From: Glossina fuscipes
Taxonomy: Eukaryota > Arthropoda > Insecta > Diptera > Glossinidae
Assembly (NCBI RefSeq): GCF_014805625.2
Contig: NW_023998492.1
Location: 27,297-91,296 of the forward strand
DNA length: 64,000 nt
Direction: 5' to 3'
The translations under genes were made by a program, and so were the position numbers. The notes beneath the pieces were generated by a model. It saw only the letters and a list, made by a program, of their open reading frames with translations, searched no databases and was not told where the DNA came from. Positions 6,881 through 21,236 of this stretch are shown piece after piece (within the stretch, counting starts at the first letter, position 1; every line of letters begins with the position of its first letter).

Positions 6881-8410
6881 TCACATTGCGGACCAAACAC
6901 GGTAATGCGCTTGACAATCAGCTTAAGTCACTCAAGATTAAAAGACGGCCATCCATATATAACTTCAATACAACAGTTAACATGCGACATAAGAAGAGTG
7001 TGCGTTATTATATACTTAATTTGACTCGGAAAGCACAGATTCAGATTACATAATTTCCGTGGTGTAAAATTTTTCTTAGCAGAAATGCCACCAAAGTGCC
7101 CGTCAAATATGATTCCGCGATCCAGAATTTCGCCTAAACATGGCATAAAGTCCATCAGACCAATAGCATTCTCAGTTAATCTAACGCAAATTGACGAAAC
7201 CAACCCAAACAGTGTTAAAAAGTATAGCCTTATGTTACCTGTGTGAAAACAGACCACACGTTTCCATCATCCAAGAGTTGATACGCATTAGGGATTCGTT
7301 AATCTCAGTTTCCAATGTGTAGAAAGCTAACAAATAGGAAAATATCGTATGCATAGACAAATATCTGCAATCGTCATCTACCGATTTAGAAAAATCATTC
7401 ACGAAAAGATTGGACAGTATGGAATCCAGTCAGAGAAGGACTCAAGTGATCTATTGAGGCGAAATGTTTTTGTAGTTACACGTCAGTTACGCGTTTTGCG
7501 ACCACGTCAGATTACATGCGCAACAAGAAAAATTACTTTGTTTATTTATTATATTGTTAGATCAAGATATACCACAAAGCAAATATTTCCCGTGTTAAGA
7601 TCCCCCCAAAAAGTATGGCTAGCAGAACCATAACCTTGCACGCGGTACCGTCAGAAGAAAACTGAATTAAGAGCTGAAAGAACCATAATTCAAGGGTGGC
7701 TCAATTTGTTCCCTAGGGATGTGTTACTTTATTTTAGAAAGACAAGAGAGAATGTTAATCGGTCGAAGACTATTACGTCCAAAAGACGAATCCAGTTTAA
7801 GGATCGGTGTAACTCGAATTAGGTTCTACACGTGAGGAAAAATCGAGGTCGTGAATACGATATTAGTAACACGCATTAAACGGTTTGATATGCAAGGAAA
7901 GATGTCTAAAAGTTTCATGGATATTCCGTCAACACCAACAGTGGTAAAAGTAACTTTGTGAAACGCGCTATCAAATGTTTTCGCATTCACATTTTCGAAG
8001 GAAAGAATATTATGTTTCTCAATGATGTCCTGAAATACCAGTGGTAACACGGAATGAAGAAGTATTTACGTCTAGCCCATCGTGAGCATCCCTACCTATA
8101 CAAAGAAAAGAATTCCCTTCAGGCACTCAAATTGGTGATCAATGAAATAAGAGAAGTACATAGGATTAGGAATCGAGTCGATCGAATAAGTAAAGTAGAT
8201 TGCTACGTCGGAAAGTTGTTATTTTTGCAGCAGAAGCCATTCCTTGAGCACATGGCTATAATAATTGTGGATTGATTTAAAATCTTCCGTTATAACAATG
8301 TTATTACATGAAGTGAGTAAGTTACCATTGATTTTGTAAAAGGAGGCTATATTCTCTTTAAGCAAATAGACAACACCAAAGAGATTATTGATTGGAAAAT
8401 TTAATTCAAT

Positions 8411-8827
8411 TGTAGTGACACCACTCAATATTTAAGGTTCTTTTATTAGTTACTGTTTATTTAGATTTTGGCTTATATTCTATTAGACTTCTTACTCTAC
8501 TGCTTATATTCTGACCTAAGTGATGTATGGTCAGTATCTTATATAGGAAACAACTTAATGCTAACTTAAGCAATTAATATAACTAAAGTAGGTTATCGCT
8601 AGAATGGTAACGTAAGCATATAATATAAAAATGGGTTATTACTAGAATTACAGTTTAAGCAAATAATGTTATATTAATAGATTATTACTAGAATTGCACT
8701 ATCTTAACTAGGTTAGGTGTAAAATGTAAACTTAGCAATAACTTGTAAATTACGGTCGAGTGCGACAGGTCGATAATACTACACAATAAAGAGAGACTCA
8801 CAAAGCTCTCTTTCATAAGTCGAAACA
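8411..8827. mobile_element. Solo LTR (417 bp) inserted in the LINE, 4-bp target duplication
   Basis: The element begins TGTAGTGAC and ends CGAAACA, i.e. TG...CA, and is flanked by CAAT on both sides (8407-8410 and 8828-8831). The interrupted LINE endonuclease reading resumes on the other side, which independently supports the boundaries. Inside are a TATA-like site (about 8538-8546), an AATAAA at 8785-8790 and a perfect 8-bp hairpin (AAAGAGAG at 8788-8795 with CTCTCTTT at 8806-8813), as in the R/U5 part of insect LTRs. A 4-bp duplication fits gypsy-type elements. No internal retroviral genes are adjacent, so it is a solo LTR. Confidence 0.75.
8562..8725. repeat. ~45-bp diverged tandem repeat inside the solo LTR
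   Basis: The core 'TTATTACTAGAAT' or a variant occurs at about 8592, 8636 and 8682, and each is followed or preceded by a 'TTAAGCAAATAAT'-like segment. The period is 44-46 bp; a partial earlier unit starts at about 8562. Confidence 0.6.
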
Positions 8828-9135
8828 CAATTTTGTAATTGAAATTAGTAGATATTTATAGGCAAACTTCTCGCTCTCGGGCAACTGAGCTATCATTTCT
8901 GGATAGATTATATCACGGTCAAGGGAAGGAAAATTTGGATATATGTTCTATTAACCAAGTTTTACTAATGTCAAGAATATCAAATCCATTATCAACGAGA
9001 AGACTCCGTACTTCACCAAGTTTAGCGGATCTACTAGAAAGGCATATATATGAACAAGCAAGCAACCTTCAAGCTAAGGACACCGTGCTTAAAGCAGTTG
9101 CGAAAAAAATTATTGTTGGCAATAGGTCCAAGATT

Positions 9136-10517
9136 CGAATAACCAAATCAGCGGATAATAGTGCAGGTTCCACATTATGGAAGGAAACGAACAGATGAAG
9201 AATAAATAAAAAGAATGCAAGTAAATCAAATCAAACCCTGTAAAGATACGTAACAATACTGCAATACAATAATATAACATCACACTCATATATGTAATAT
9301 ACCAGTATTACAGCTCATATTAATTACTGAACATTCAGAACAAATTCAAGAAAAAGAAAAATGTGCGAAAGGGAAAAAATGATAGACTAAACGACTATAA
9401 AATATTAAACCTGCCCACTATAATAATCGTGTGCATACTGAGCACACGGGGTAGACATTAAGATCACTCTGGCCATGTCCTTGTTGAGGATTTCAAACTT
9501 AGCAATTTTCCCATTCTTCTTTATTTTCCACATAGGAGACCTTACAATATAGCTTGCAAAAAATTATTGGCAGAGCTTTTCTCGCATTTAAAACAGAACA
9601 CGGTTTGTGTGGATGACGCCAATTACCATGCGCAAAAACAATACCATAGAAACAGTCAAAGTAAAATAAGAAAAATCAAACGCGAGACAATACAAATCTG
9701 TCCAGCTGAAGAATAAATAAAGTCCGCTAAAACACCAATTCACGACCAGAGCTTACAAAATTTATCAGGAAAAAAAAGATCCATGCACAAATATTTAAGT
9801 AAACCGTGAAGGAATTTCTTGTAAAATGTTCTTCTCCTTCAACTGTTATTCAGCAAATCAACCACCGAAAGTACGCTGAAATATGTAAACAAGACCCAAT
9901 GTGAATACAGAGTTCTTGTTTGGGTCTTGGTAAGTTTTTTTAATTTTGTGTGTTACACGTCCACCACGTTATTTTCTTTATTTATTTTTTAATTTTTATT
10001 AAAATATGCATATTAATCGTCCGCCTCTTAGCATAGAACAGAGCAGCAAGAAGTTAATTCCGCTGTGTAAGAAGTGATGTGGTGTATGAGTATATAGTCC
10101 CACATGAAGGAAGTATGAGTGTGAGAGTAAAAAAGTGTAACAGAAAATAGGCTCATAATTTGACTGTGAACTCTTATATGTCTTGATGGCATGATTTAAA
10201 AAAAAGAAAAGATAGCGAAGGAGTCTGTTAAATTTTAAGAATGCAAAATGTCAAGAATGCTGTGATCACGAAAATCACATATATAATCAATTTGCAAGGT
10301 AGGGAATGGCGAAGAGAAGTGGTAACATTCGGGCGAATAGGATATGATCAGGAGATTGTAAGACTGCACTTGTACATAATTAAGAATGATTGTAAGACTC
10401 CACATGGACATAAGGCATTGCTTAGTATGTTAATGTTGAATGGATGATCGTTACATCTCGTGTGATTAAACATCAGCCGGTTTATAAGACAAATATTGTC
10501 ACGTCTGAATTAAGAAA
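9136..10517. other. Stretch without recognisable genes
   Basis: AT-rich, with only short random ORFs. A weak inverted repeat (CAAGACCCAA at about 9891 with TTGGGTCTTG at about 9920) is the only structure noted. The upper part may include the unrecognised 5' region of the adjacent minus-strand LINE. Confidence 0.4.
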
Positions 10518-10990
10518 CTAAGAGGCATTATTTATTTGCAGAAATAAAAAGTGTAAATGACGACCTTGAGGTGAAATATTCCATCGCTGTTGTCCAGAAA
10601 ATACTGAATGTTTCTTGTCGATTGCCCTCAAATCTGTAGAAATCAACATACAATCATTAAAATATGATGGTCTGGAAGATGAAATCTTATCTGCAGTGTT
10701 GTCCCCAACAATGCGCATGTGACTGGGCACCCAAAGACAGTGAAAACAAAATGTATCAGACTTGAGGCTATAAAGTAAGGATCTGATTTCTGGTATGTAT
10801 GGATGAGTTTTACTTGAGGGAAATGGTTGTAATGCGATTTTCTCTCTAACACTAACAGGAATTCCTTTGAGGCTGAGTACTAGCGGATGCTGCATGGCTG
10901 ATTTGAGAAGTAGGCTTCTATATTAATATCTGAAAACGAAAAACTGCTGCCTACAGTAAAGATGAGTGGAAAACGTTTCCAATTGGGGTT
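10518..10990 (-). mobile_element. RNase H domain remnant of an I/R1-type LINE
   Basis: The minus strand reads 'HPYIPEIRSLLYSLKSD' and then 'CLWVPSHMRIVGDN-TADK', the typical end of the RNase H domain of I-, R1- or LOA-clade LINEs: a helix, then the W-V-P-S-H-x-x-I-x-G-N-x-x-A-D signature. Upstream, a weaker 'IFTVGSS'-like piece at about 10950-10990 could be the start of the domain. At least two frames are needed. The other LINE families in this window lack RNase H, so this is a separate element; no RT or endonuclease belonging to it is readable next to it. Confidence 0.65.
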
Positions 10991-13900
10991 GACCAAGTTC
11001 GATTAGCGTTAGTGTTCCTCTGCCGGAGTAACTGTGGATTGTCTCACTTGTAAGAATTTAGTTACAGGTCAAAAATATTCAGAACCAAGACGAATTTTGA
11101 ATAAGGTACGTACACCAGCTCTTAGAATGTTGAACTTATTAGTTTTGTCAGCAACAATTTTACAGAAGGAAGGAGAGAAATTGAGTAATAAAAAGTTTTA
11201 AATGAAAGGTACGACCGAATGATTCATGAAATTTTTTTTTATGCAAACAAAAGAACTTCCTCCCACATGGCAAGTGTGCCATATTACCAGATTTATAATG
11301 AACCACTTTCCTTACGCTTAAAATCCAAATTTTTTGTTACGTAAATAATTGTGCACATGATCTTTGGAGGCAAACAAAATTAAGAACTCAATGAACTTAT
11401 ACTCCTAATCGTAAAGTCTGGTAAGCCTTTCAAAAAAATGTTGTCCATTTCAAAATGTTCTTTAATTAAGACCCGATCATTGGTGAAAAAGTACCTGACT
11501 TTTATAGGCAAGTCGCCTTATGTCCGAACTTCCTTAAAATAATTCGTTCTGAGACTCCAAGCTTAAGATGCTTAGCGATTTCTGGAACGCGAACAACAAC
11601 AGCAACAGCTGTAGAGTGAATGTTCGTTTTAAATTTTATTCAAAATGTTATCCGTTGTGTAGGGAAGATTATCTAAAATAGTTCTATCAACGCTTATTGG
11701 CAGACTTTAAGCTTTTTAAGGCAGAGAAAAGTAAACCTTCGTATGGATGAGAAAAATGGAAAGTTTATGACGACCAATACTGCGTACCGCGAAAATTTTA
11801 TACTATATTTTTTTCTGTTAGGGTAATTTTTTAAGATATTATAATTTTTAAAAAAGCTCTCCAGGTTCAGAACAAAAAAAGCTAAAGTATTCAGCAATAT
11901 TTAAATATTATATTAAAAATTGAGATTGACTTTATTTTCCTTCAAACGCTTCTATAATAAATTGTTATTTTTAATTTCCATTCATACTTTTGCCTATAAT
12001 TACGTTTTTAGTAGAATGCCATTCAATGTCTCAATTTTTCGCTGTACATTTTTGTTTTCTTACGCTGTCATATTGCAACGACGTGTTCGGAACACCAGCC
12101 TCTTTCATTCCTTTCTTTACAATAACTGCATATTAATCCGATATTGAAGCAGCAAACGCAGCAGAGGTAGGTAGAGATTTAAATGCACAAAACCGTGTGC
12201 AGAAAGAAAAGGAAGAACACTTTACCTAGCGGGAAGAAGTAATATTTTTGCAATTGGTTTCCTGAACCCTTGTTAACCCTTATAAAGTGAGCGTCACTGT
12301 TTATGCAAAGTTTAGAATACGAAAAAAGCACCGTATCTTCTTGCCACGGAAAAGCAATACTTTGACTTCAAAAATTTTCATAACATTGTTAACTAAACAT
12401 TGTTATATAAAAATAACATACGTTATTACCCCTAAGGCGGACAACATAACAATATAGATGTGATGTTCAGATAAATAAAGAGAGACTATATAAATTTATA
12501 ATTTATCGATAAATTCAGAAAATTCATTAAAATAACATTTAAATAACAAAATTAAATTCATTTCTAAATGGAAGATCCAGCATGTGATGTCTTTTCAAAC
12601 TTCTCATTGTATTTATTTCTCAAGTTAAATTGACATTGTGGGTGAATAAACCAATAGAGTCTTCTGGTTGTTAAGTCAAGTTGCTGGGATTTAGCTTTAA
12701 TTTTATTAGTCGTTAGGGAATATGTACGTATGTAATGTGATATTTTATACAGTTGTAAATAGGGATATTATTGCTGTTTAAAAATAATGAAGGAGAAAAC
12801 CCCTTATTTAAGGCAAACGTAATTTGCGGAGATTTTTCAGCATTTATTTTGACATTCAGTTTGCTCAACTAAAGCGAAAAATTATTGAGATGAAAATGTA
12901 GTTCGTACGAAACGTTCGATAGTATTGCTCTGTTATCCGCATGTCGCAGTTAAAATATTGTCAGCGATCGAACACTTTCCTGGGGCACTCCATCTTCAAT
13001 TTAAGGTACAGTGGATCCATTATTTAAATGTCTGTTTTGAAAATGGGACTTAAGCAGCAAATGCACAGGAATTGCAAAAAAATTTTTTAAGTTTTCAACG
13101 TAGCTCATCATGCCACATCTAGATATACACCATCGCACTGAATTTTATTTTGAGGAGCTTCTCTGACGTACGAAACAGCAGGCTTGTTACTTTACTGATG
13201 TTTTTTCCTAAAACCGTTATGGTGAAAAATAATAAGTTTTTGCCCTGAAACTGGGAGTGGTTTTCGCAGATGTATTTACTCAACTAGTTTAGAGAAAGAA
13301 AATGTATAACTCTCGATATATTATGACGAAAATGAATAAATGAGTGTTCTGGTAATGCAGTTGAAGTTTTATGGGATATCTAATGGGCGGGCTTGCGCGA
13401 CTATAATGTCGTTCCTGGAGCTTGCAACCAAGAAGAACGAGAAAACAATTAAGGAGCTAGAGCTGGTTTATGGCTCTCGATATCGATTAAACTCTATCGT
13501 AGTTTATATTATATGTTTTAAATAAGTTACGAGAAAAATGCTCTACCGGCAGCTGTAAACTCTCTACTCGTTACAGTGAATCCATAATCCACAGTTATCG
13601 CACTTACTCCATAAATCGAAACCGATAAACCGGCCTAGGATCTTTTTCATTTTTACCTCATGTTTTTAAATCTCTGACAATTGTTTATGCCCAATTTCAG
13701 ACTATTGTTCACGGTGTGTCATGAGTTGCTATTTTCGTATTTTTCCCTGAGATTGTTTCCGAATTTGAACAAGTTTGCCAATTTTTATATACAGGTTATG
13801 TTAATTTCATAACCTGGTGAGACAAAAATTAATTCACAAACAGATATATATTTATATATGATTCTAAAGCTAAGTGTAAAGTTCATGTTGATGCTACTAT

Positions 13901-16900
13901 GAACAAGGCTAAACTCGTTCTTGGTTTTATCAACAGATTTAAACGATGTGTATGTTCCTAAACATCGTTAATACAACTGATTTTAGAATATTCAGTTATC
14001 ATATTATGCGGTCACCGAGCTATAAGTGTTATAGTGACGTAATAAATTCAGTTCAACGGAACATTTTAATATTTGTATTGCGTGATTTTTACGCTAATAA
14101 CTGCCAGATTATCAATCTGCTGTTATTCCATGCAGTGACCTTTATATAAGCAAACCTCAAAGCAGGTTTTTAATTTTGGGACAATTCTTTTTTCCTCCCA
14201 CAATCCCGGTACGCGCGTACACATTCACCATTAGCAAGCATTGTTGGTAGAGAAGAGTGGAGAACGGGAGCGGTAGATTCTTAGCCCATCAAGGATATTG
14301 AAGGAATGTCGAGCAAAATTTAATTGTAATTACGCCATCCATCTTTATGGTGCCATCTTACGTGCAAACAACTACGGTTAACCCGAAATAAGAAGCTGTG
14401 AATTTGTTTGCTTTAAATATCAAGTTTTGAAAAAAACGGTTTGAACTTGGGATGAATAATAACTTCTTCCAATAGGTGGAGCTGCTTACTTCTTACTCAA
14501 ATAAACGTCGTCATCGAAATTATTCATCACCTACTTATTCAACGATTACATCACATTGGTTGATTTGCCCTTAATAAGGAAAGAGAAGGAAATATGAACA
14601 AAGGTGACAATGAAGATAAATTGCGAAAAAAAATAATAATGTCAAATTGGGCGATGAAGCTAATTTGCTGATTTGCTAGTATCATAGCAAATCAGCAACC
14701 ATAACGGTGGGTTGGAAAAGGGGTACCAAAAAAAGTGAAGAGCGGAGACGTTTCAAAATCTTTCTTACGCTCTCTCTGTTTTGAATACGAGCAGACAAAA
14801 GGTTGTGCTAATTTACTGTTTATAGATTATGCCAAATCTGTATTAATAATTCTTAGTGTAATCTACAATATGATTGGTTTATCCATTTATCAAATTCAAA
14901 AAATGAACATGTCTGTAAGAAAAATGTAAATTTAACGCTGTAAAATGTAATTTAAGCCAGTCAGATATATTCAATACTAATTTTTACGTATTCGTGGCAA
15001 ATGTATATTGTACCCAATGTGACTAACAATATAACTGGTTCATCATCGCATCCAGGCATGTTTAATTTATTTTTCGCAAAAATCGATAAGCTAGTTACAT
15101 TGCACATACATTTATATTAATGAAATATGAATAGAAACGCCGGTTTCGATTCTAATTTTTGATTTTTTCATAAGATGTTTACAGAGTAATTGTGCGCGAC
15201 ATGTCCATAAAAGAATTCGATCCACAAATTTCTCTTACAACTTTCATTATATATTCATCAAACAACGTTACACTATTTTTGGTTTCAGTTATGTATTCTT
15301 AAACTGACAGCCACCTACTTAAAAATAAAAGGTTTTATTACTCTATATTATACCGCGGACGTGATCGTCTATTCCCGGTTTTAGATGATTTATTCTACAC
15401 TTTCCAATTTACTTCCTAATTTAAAATTCGGGTTCTCTCTCTTAAACGTCTGCGTAATTTCCATGCATCCTACCTTTATAATTTCGCTCTATTGACCTCG
15501 TTTGTTACTTGTCAAAAAACTGTTTGAGGCACTACTTTCAAATTATAATTTTGCTTTTCATATCAATTTCCAATGATTTGAGATTGCTTCAAGATATAAT
15601 CACTCTCTGCCTAATTAGATGTATGGATATTAAAAAAATTAATATCAAGTTCAGCATGAATGAAGCAACTTAGAAATTTTAAGCATTTGAGAGATGTTGC
15701 TCGCCCATCTTCGTGACCAAGTGAGTGAGTATTCATTTATTGAATATGCAATAGTAACATGTGGCGAAAAGGTTAAAGCTTCTGATACCTGATTTGTACT
15801 TAACTTCGCATACATCGCCCAAAGTGAAGTATATTTAATTACGAATTTATAAATAAACCTTTGTTTAAACGAGCTTTCAACAGGAATAATCCTACGTACC
15901 TAGAAACACATAAACATTATCAGAGGCGTAACATAAGCTCTTAAGAAAAACCGTAACTCAATAAAGTAAGATTAAATGTGTATCAAATAAAATTTGACGA
16001 TCTTACATTAAATAGCTTAATTAAGTGTAGTTAGTGAAGACTTCATTTAAAAAAGCGATAAATTTCATTTCTATTTATCTCAAACATGTCGAGTGTGCTT
16101 AACACTGTTTACTTGTTTATTTCTGCTTTCACAAATATGATCACAATTATCTTTTGTTTTAAACAAGAGCAAAAGAGTAAAAACAATAACTAAACTTTTG
16201 TTTATAACTGCAATTTAACTATCTTTGGTTAGTGCTGCTTGTTGGTCTTCTCTTCACAGATTTTCTTGTGGTATGGTGTATGTTAGTTAATTAAAATTGT
16301 TTGTTCCTGTTGACTGAAAGGTTTATACCTTTAAAGTTGCTTGTTCTACCATCGAGGGGTATACTCAAACCGTTACTCTGTTGGTGATGTTAGAAAGAAT
16401 TTGTTTGATCAAAAATATACGTAAACTAAACCAAGCCAAACGTTGCGGTATGCAATCGTAACAGTAATTTTGTCCCTTGCACAATATGAGTTGCTTGCTC
16501 TATACTTTCTCTACATATCGAATTGTTTAAATATCTTTATAATAAAAATGGCTGCAAATGGACGGTAACTGGCATAAAGATCAAACGGCTGAAAATTAAT
16601 TCGCGTAAGATATATATGTGTAGCATTCATTTATTTATTCGGGCATAATACCATTAACACCATCGAGTTTAAATCCGCAAAAAGGTTTCATTTGTATTTT
16701 ATTTGCTGCTAAAATTGCAAAAGTTTTCAGAAAGCTCTGCTACAATTCCTCGGCATTAATTCGGAACTTAAAAGGCAAATAATCATAGTTGTGGGTCAAG
16801 ATTAGACAATTCAGTGGAAAGGCAGCAATTCAAACTCTAATGCACGCAATTTTGAAATTATAGCCACCAACATATGGCACAAAGTATGTTGGTGAAAGAG

Positions 16901-19900
16901 CACTTTTTTCTCTTTTAATTGAACAAAACGCACATTATAAGATTCGCTGTTCATTGCTCTTTAGTCCACCCTAAAATACGGACGCCACATTAAGTTTTGG
17001 TCGCTTTGCACCTCCGTTCCACAAGCTTTGGATTTCATTCCAGAGAGTAGCGGCAAACTCATGTTTCTCCATTGTCACATACCGCGTGAAAAATGTTTCT
17101 CATTGCACTTAAACAGCGTTTATAAAAATAGTAGGGGTTATTTTCTAAGCGGGGACCTGGGACGGGGGTACATTTGCATTGATAAGCGTATATTAAATGT
17201 GTGAAGAATAAATATTTTTCCTGTTAAAACAAAAGAATCAGTGGAAATTATCTACTTTAGAATACATAACAAATTATTACAACTCTAATATGTAAAGATA
17301 ACTTAATATAAGTGTTGGACCAAAACTTGTTGGGCTAGTGCTCATATTGGTTAAGACAGTAAATGATTTTGTTTAAGTCTTCAATTGTTGCAGAAATTAT
17401 GCCGACCTTAAAATTAAAAAAATTATTATTCGCGATGTGTTAAAGAGAAATTAAAAAATTTCTCTAATTCGCCTATTACGAGACGTGTACTATATTAATA
17501 AAAGTTCTTTCAATTAAAAATTTCTCGAAAAAGTTCGGGACTGCTAGCAATAGATAACTTTTCGTAAGAGATTGCTGCAATTTTTTGGAAGCAACTTTAT
17601 ATATTGAAAGAATTTGTCAAAGTAAATAATTTATATTATCTTAGTGAGAATAAAATCAACCCATAGCAAGAGCAAATACATTAAGCGGAATTTGTAACTT
17701 TACCATAAGAAGTTGACGTGTTTAACAAGCTTATTTCAAAATGAATTATAGCGGCATCCAGAGACCTTTGAAACTTCTTTTAATTTAAAATTAACTGATA
17801 TGAAAGCACAATGTGCTGCCTTACACTTGACACAGGAAAATGAATCGCTCGTATGAATTATTTGGCGTCAACTAGCAGTAAGCACTAGTGATCGTTAGAT
17901 CCTCTATATTATAGAAACCAACCACACCACAGCCTACTAGTTGTAGGATAGTTGTTGAAGTGGAGGTTACCAACCCGTGAATAGTATCGGAACCCAAAAC
18001 CTTGAGTAGAGCTGTTGATGCAAAATTTTACTTTACCATACTTATAAGGGTCACGTAACAACTCAGGACAGAGATGATTTTGACCTGGAAAAAACTGTTA
18101 CCAATTTTTTAAGAATTTGCCTTACAATTTTTATAACTAACACCGAACGGTGAAAATTAGCACAAAGTATATATATTGTTAAGAAAAACTTTTCTTGACA
18201 CGGTTCGTATCAATAAATCGTGGTTTTATTTACAACCAATTTCTTTGGGTGGGTGACAGTATTTACAGTTTATTTAGTTTGACAACGTTCCGGATAACTC
18301 ATTCTGCTGGATATTCTGCTTATATAAGCAAGTTATCATAATTGTTGTTTTTCGCAAATCTTTTTCGTCGGCTGGCAGCTGCCTGATCCGCCATGAATTT
18401 GCACTTGGGTTTTCCCTCTCTCTGAAATTGAATGAAACTAGATTTGGAATTTCCGTAACAATATTCTTTATGTGTGTCGAATTCTAAATCGTTTTAAGCA
18501 TATCCGTCTGCGCGATTGTCCATCTTTTTAGTGTTTATTGTAAACATTCCCTTGGTCGCAAAAATTTAACTATAGTCTTCAAATTTCGCAGAAACGTTGG
18601 AATTTCTGCAAGTAGGCCATTAATGAAAATCGAGTCAAATCAGGTTTTTTGTCATTACTCCCAGCCTCCAACAAACATAACGGCAGAAGTTTCCATGAAT
18701 ATCCTACGGGTGATTTTACTATACAAGTGCAAAAAGAAACCAGCCAGAACCCGTCCAATATTATAAAGCAAACTAACTTAATTTCTTTGTTGCTTTTTAA
18801 AGTTTAAAGTTTTTTTTTAAGATCATGCATTACTATGCATTAAAATCTGGTTTTTGCTTTTCTTTTGGTTTATTTTTTCTCCCCGATTTAATAAATTTTT
18901 TTGCTAATTCACCTCCCATGCATGCAACCGAAGTTCCTGAACCCAAAAGACCGCTTATCCTTTCGTCAAACATTTCCTTTTAGCAAAAAAATATAAATTA
19001 AATTGTTATGTCTTACTTAGCTCCAAAAGGATTTTATACGCTTCGTTGAGCGTATCTAAGATTTGTTCGAGGGTTTATGAAACTTTTTGCATGCTTTGTT
19101 CATATATATATGTAAAGGTTTTATTAAGCTTATTATTTCTTTAAAACAACATGCGCCTTTAGATTTTGTAATATATTATATGCGGAATACAATTTTAAAT
19201 AATCGTCTGGTTGCTGGAAACCGGTTTGCGTGCACTTCTCTGTGTACGTACCGATATGTTTTAATGTTTAGATTCTTAATGCAATTAGTTTTATACATGT
19301 TAGCGATGTCCCGTAATAAAAAATAGTTCTTTTGGATAGACGGCCTGATTGACAGAAACACTCTCGTCTTTCCTCATATTTAGCTCGTTTCCCTTTGCTA
19401 GTTCACAACCTAATATAAATATATATTCGGAAAAGTAGGTTTAGATCTCATTTATCTGTTCTTTGTGTCCTGAAGGAAACATTCCTTTTTATGACATATA
19501 TCGTTTAGATGATGAATAGAATTAATATTCGCATTCAATATCTCGTGCTGAATTTCTGGCATAAGGTTCCTTCTCAAAATTTCAACCAAGTTGGATTCTA
19601 GTACTGGTTGCTGCAGCCTGTCCAATAATTGGTAAATCTAATCATAGAAATCATCACACGAGTATCTACAAACTGTGTACAGAGGGCTGCACCTAAATCC
19701 TGGCATCAATTTATGTGCGTGTATTACTTGCATGCCAGAGAATTTAACAATACCCTTGAGATATTTTTCATGTCTCTGTAAACGCAACACAATTAGCGCT
19801 GTTGCAGTAAGAGTCATTTGATCGCTTCTTTTTTAATTCTCACTATCTATATACAATTAGAGGCAGAAAGTTGTTCAAAGTTTCTTGTTATGACGTCACC

Positions 19901-21235
19901 TAGTCAAATGCTTCCAAAATAGGGACGTACACAATTCCGTGTTTTCTGATACATATGGATAACAAGATATATGTGTATATCCACGTAAGAACAAAAGGAA
20001 AGATGACGTAGAAAATTTAATTTGTTTTCGTTCCATTATGACAAGTCATATCAAAAAAATTGTAAATGTATATACAAATAAAATGTTAGAGACTTATGAA
20101 CGCAAATTGTTTATTATGCAAGAATTTAAAATTTTTCCACAGTAGCACCATTAACATGGCAATTAACGGGATAATAATTAATCTATTAAACTATTTATTA
20201 CTGAATTTGGACTTGACAGCAGCAAGTAGGTTTTACGTCAATGCTCCTGGATTAAATTAAGTTAATGTACAAAGTTTTTTTGAAAGTAAATTTACTCATG
20301 AGGTAATAGTAATTTAAGGGATGGTTCTCACGTTTTCAAAAGAAAGTCTGCAAACAAAACATTTAAGCATAAACATATCTGCATTATGGGTAGCGAGCAG
20401 ATTGCAATTTATTCATTCTCATGACTTCGACCAGGGGAAGACTCTAACGTGTGGAAAAGCGACTCCCAGAAATCTGCGTCGCTCCTTGTAACAAAGAAGG
20501 TGCCCAAGTCGCTTGAGTCGTCTGGGTCTCGGCGACTTAAACAAAGTTAAAAAAGAAAAGTCGTGAAACTTAGAAATTGATCAAAATGCGAGCTTGAAAG
20601 AATCTACAAGAAAACTTAAATGAAGTGGCAATAAAATGTCTGCAAAAGTTTAACTAAACGAGATATTAAGTAACCATAAATAGGTTAAACACAATTTAAA
20701 TCAGATTTGCTTTAGTCAGACGGAATAAAAAAGGACAATCCAACTAAGATTGATCGAAAAACAAATTAAATAAATTTATTTTGAACCAAGCTACGTCGAA
20801 GTGAATTTTAACTGAGCTTAGTTTCAGAAATAAGCCAAACGAAATTAAATAAAGTTGATTTGGACTCAATTGAGTAAAGCAAAACCTAACGAAAGTTCGT
20901 AACGTTTCGGGAATGCAACCTATGGACGGATGTTGTTGTTTAATTTTTACCATTTTTTCGCATGTTTTCCGACCTGGCTCGTCGGATGGGGGGTGTCCAA
21001 GTATAAGGTATTCAGATACGTGATAGGTACTTGCCTCGCTACGATGTTTCATTATTTTAAAATAAAACATACTTACTATGAAATTTAAAAAAAAATCTTT
21101 TGACTAATCTAATCCATGACCTGACCACATGGCTTCTACCTCGCCTCTCCGCCACCCACAGGAAGTCTTACCAGTGTTTTACCTTCTAATAAGAACACAA
21201 TTCTTTTCTTTCCTTTTAACGAATGTAATACAATG
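10991..21235. other. 10 kb without recognisable genes
   Basis: No ORF above about 80 codons has family-like content, and no splice-linked coding pattern stood out on either strand. It is AT-rich intergenic or intronic DNA with short homopolymers. I see no rRNA or tRNA. Old, unrecognisable transposon sequence is likely but not shown. Confidence 0.4.
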
Positions 21236-21236
21236 T

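Larger units (their letters stand above)
6881..9135 (-). mobile_element. Decayed Jockey/CR1-type LINE (endonuclease + reverse transcriptase), split by a solo LTR
   Basis: Read on the minus strand, translated fragments follow the order of a LINE ORF2. Endonuclease lies at about 9135-8828 ('KLGEVRSLLVDNGFDIL', 'SKTWLI') and continues after the LTR at 8410-8219 ('NNLFGVVYL', 'NNIVITEDF'). RT lies at 8050-7700 ('VGVDGISMKLLDI', 'NSLRPINILSCLSKI') and about 7470-7250 ('HLSPSLTGFHT', 'FVNDFSKSVDD'). The C-terminal region lies at 7250-6881 ('LGIIFD'-like 'DRGIIFDGHF', 'LCNLNLCFPSQIKYI'). Stops and frameshifts are frequent and the catalytic YADD is lost. This is long dead. It ends at or close to the Polinton boundary, so the Polinton may have landed inside it; its 3' end would then lie beyond the left edge of the window. 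Confidence 0.7.

Noticed and set aside
7349..7633. 94-codon plus-strand ORF
   Set aside because: The opposite strand here carries the decayed LINE RT, which explains the sequence.
8839..9198. 119-codon plus-strand ORF directly after the solo LTR, at first considered a gag start
   Set aside because: The minus strand over the same bases reads LINE endonuclease motifs that continue across the LTR, so the plus ORF is a shadow.
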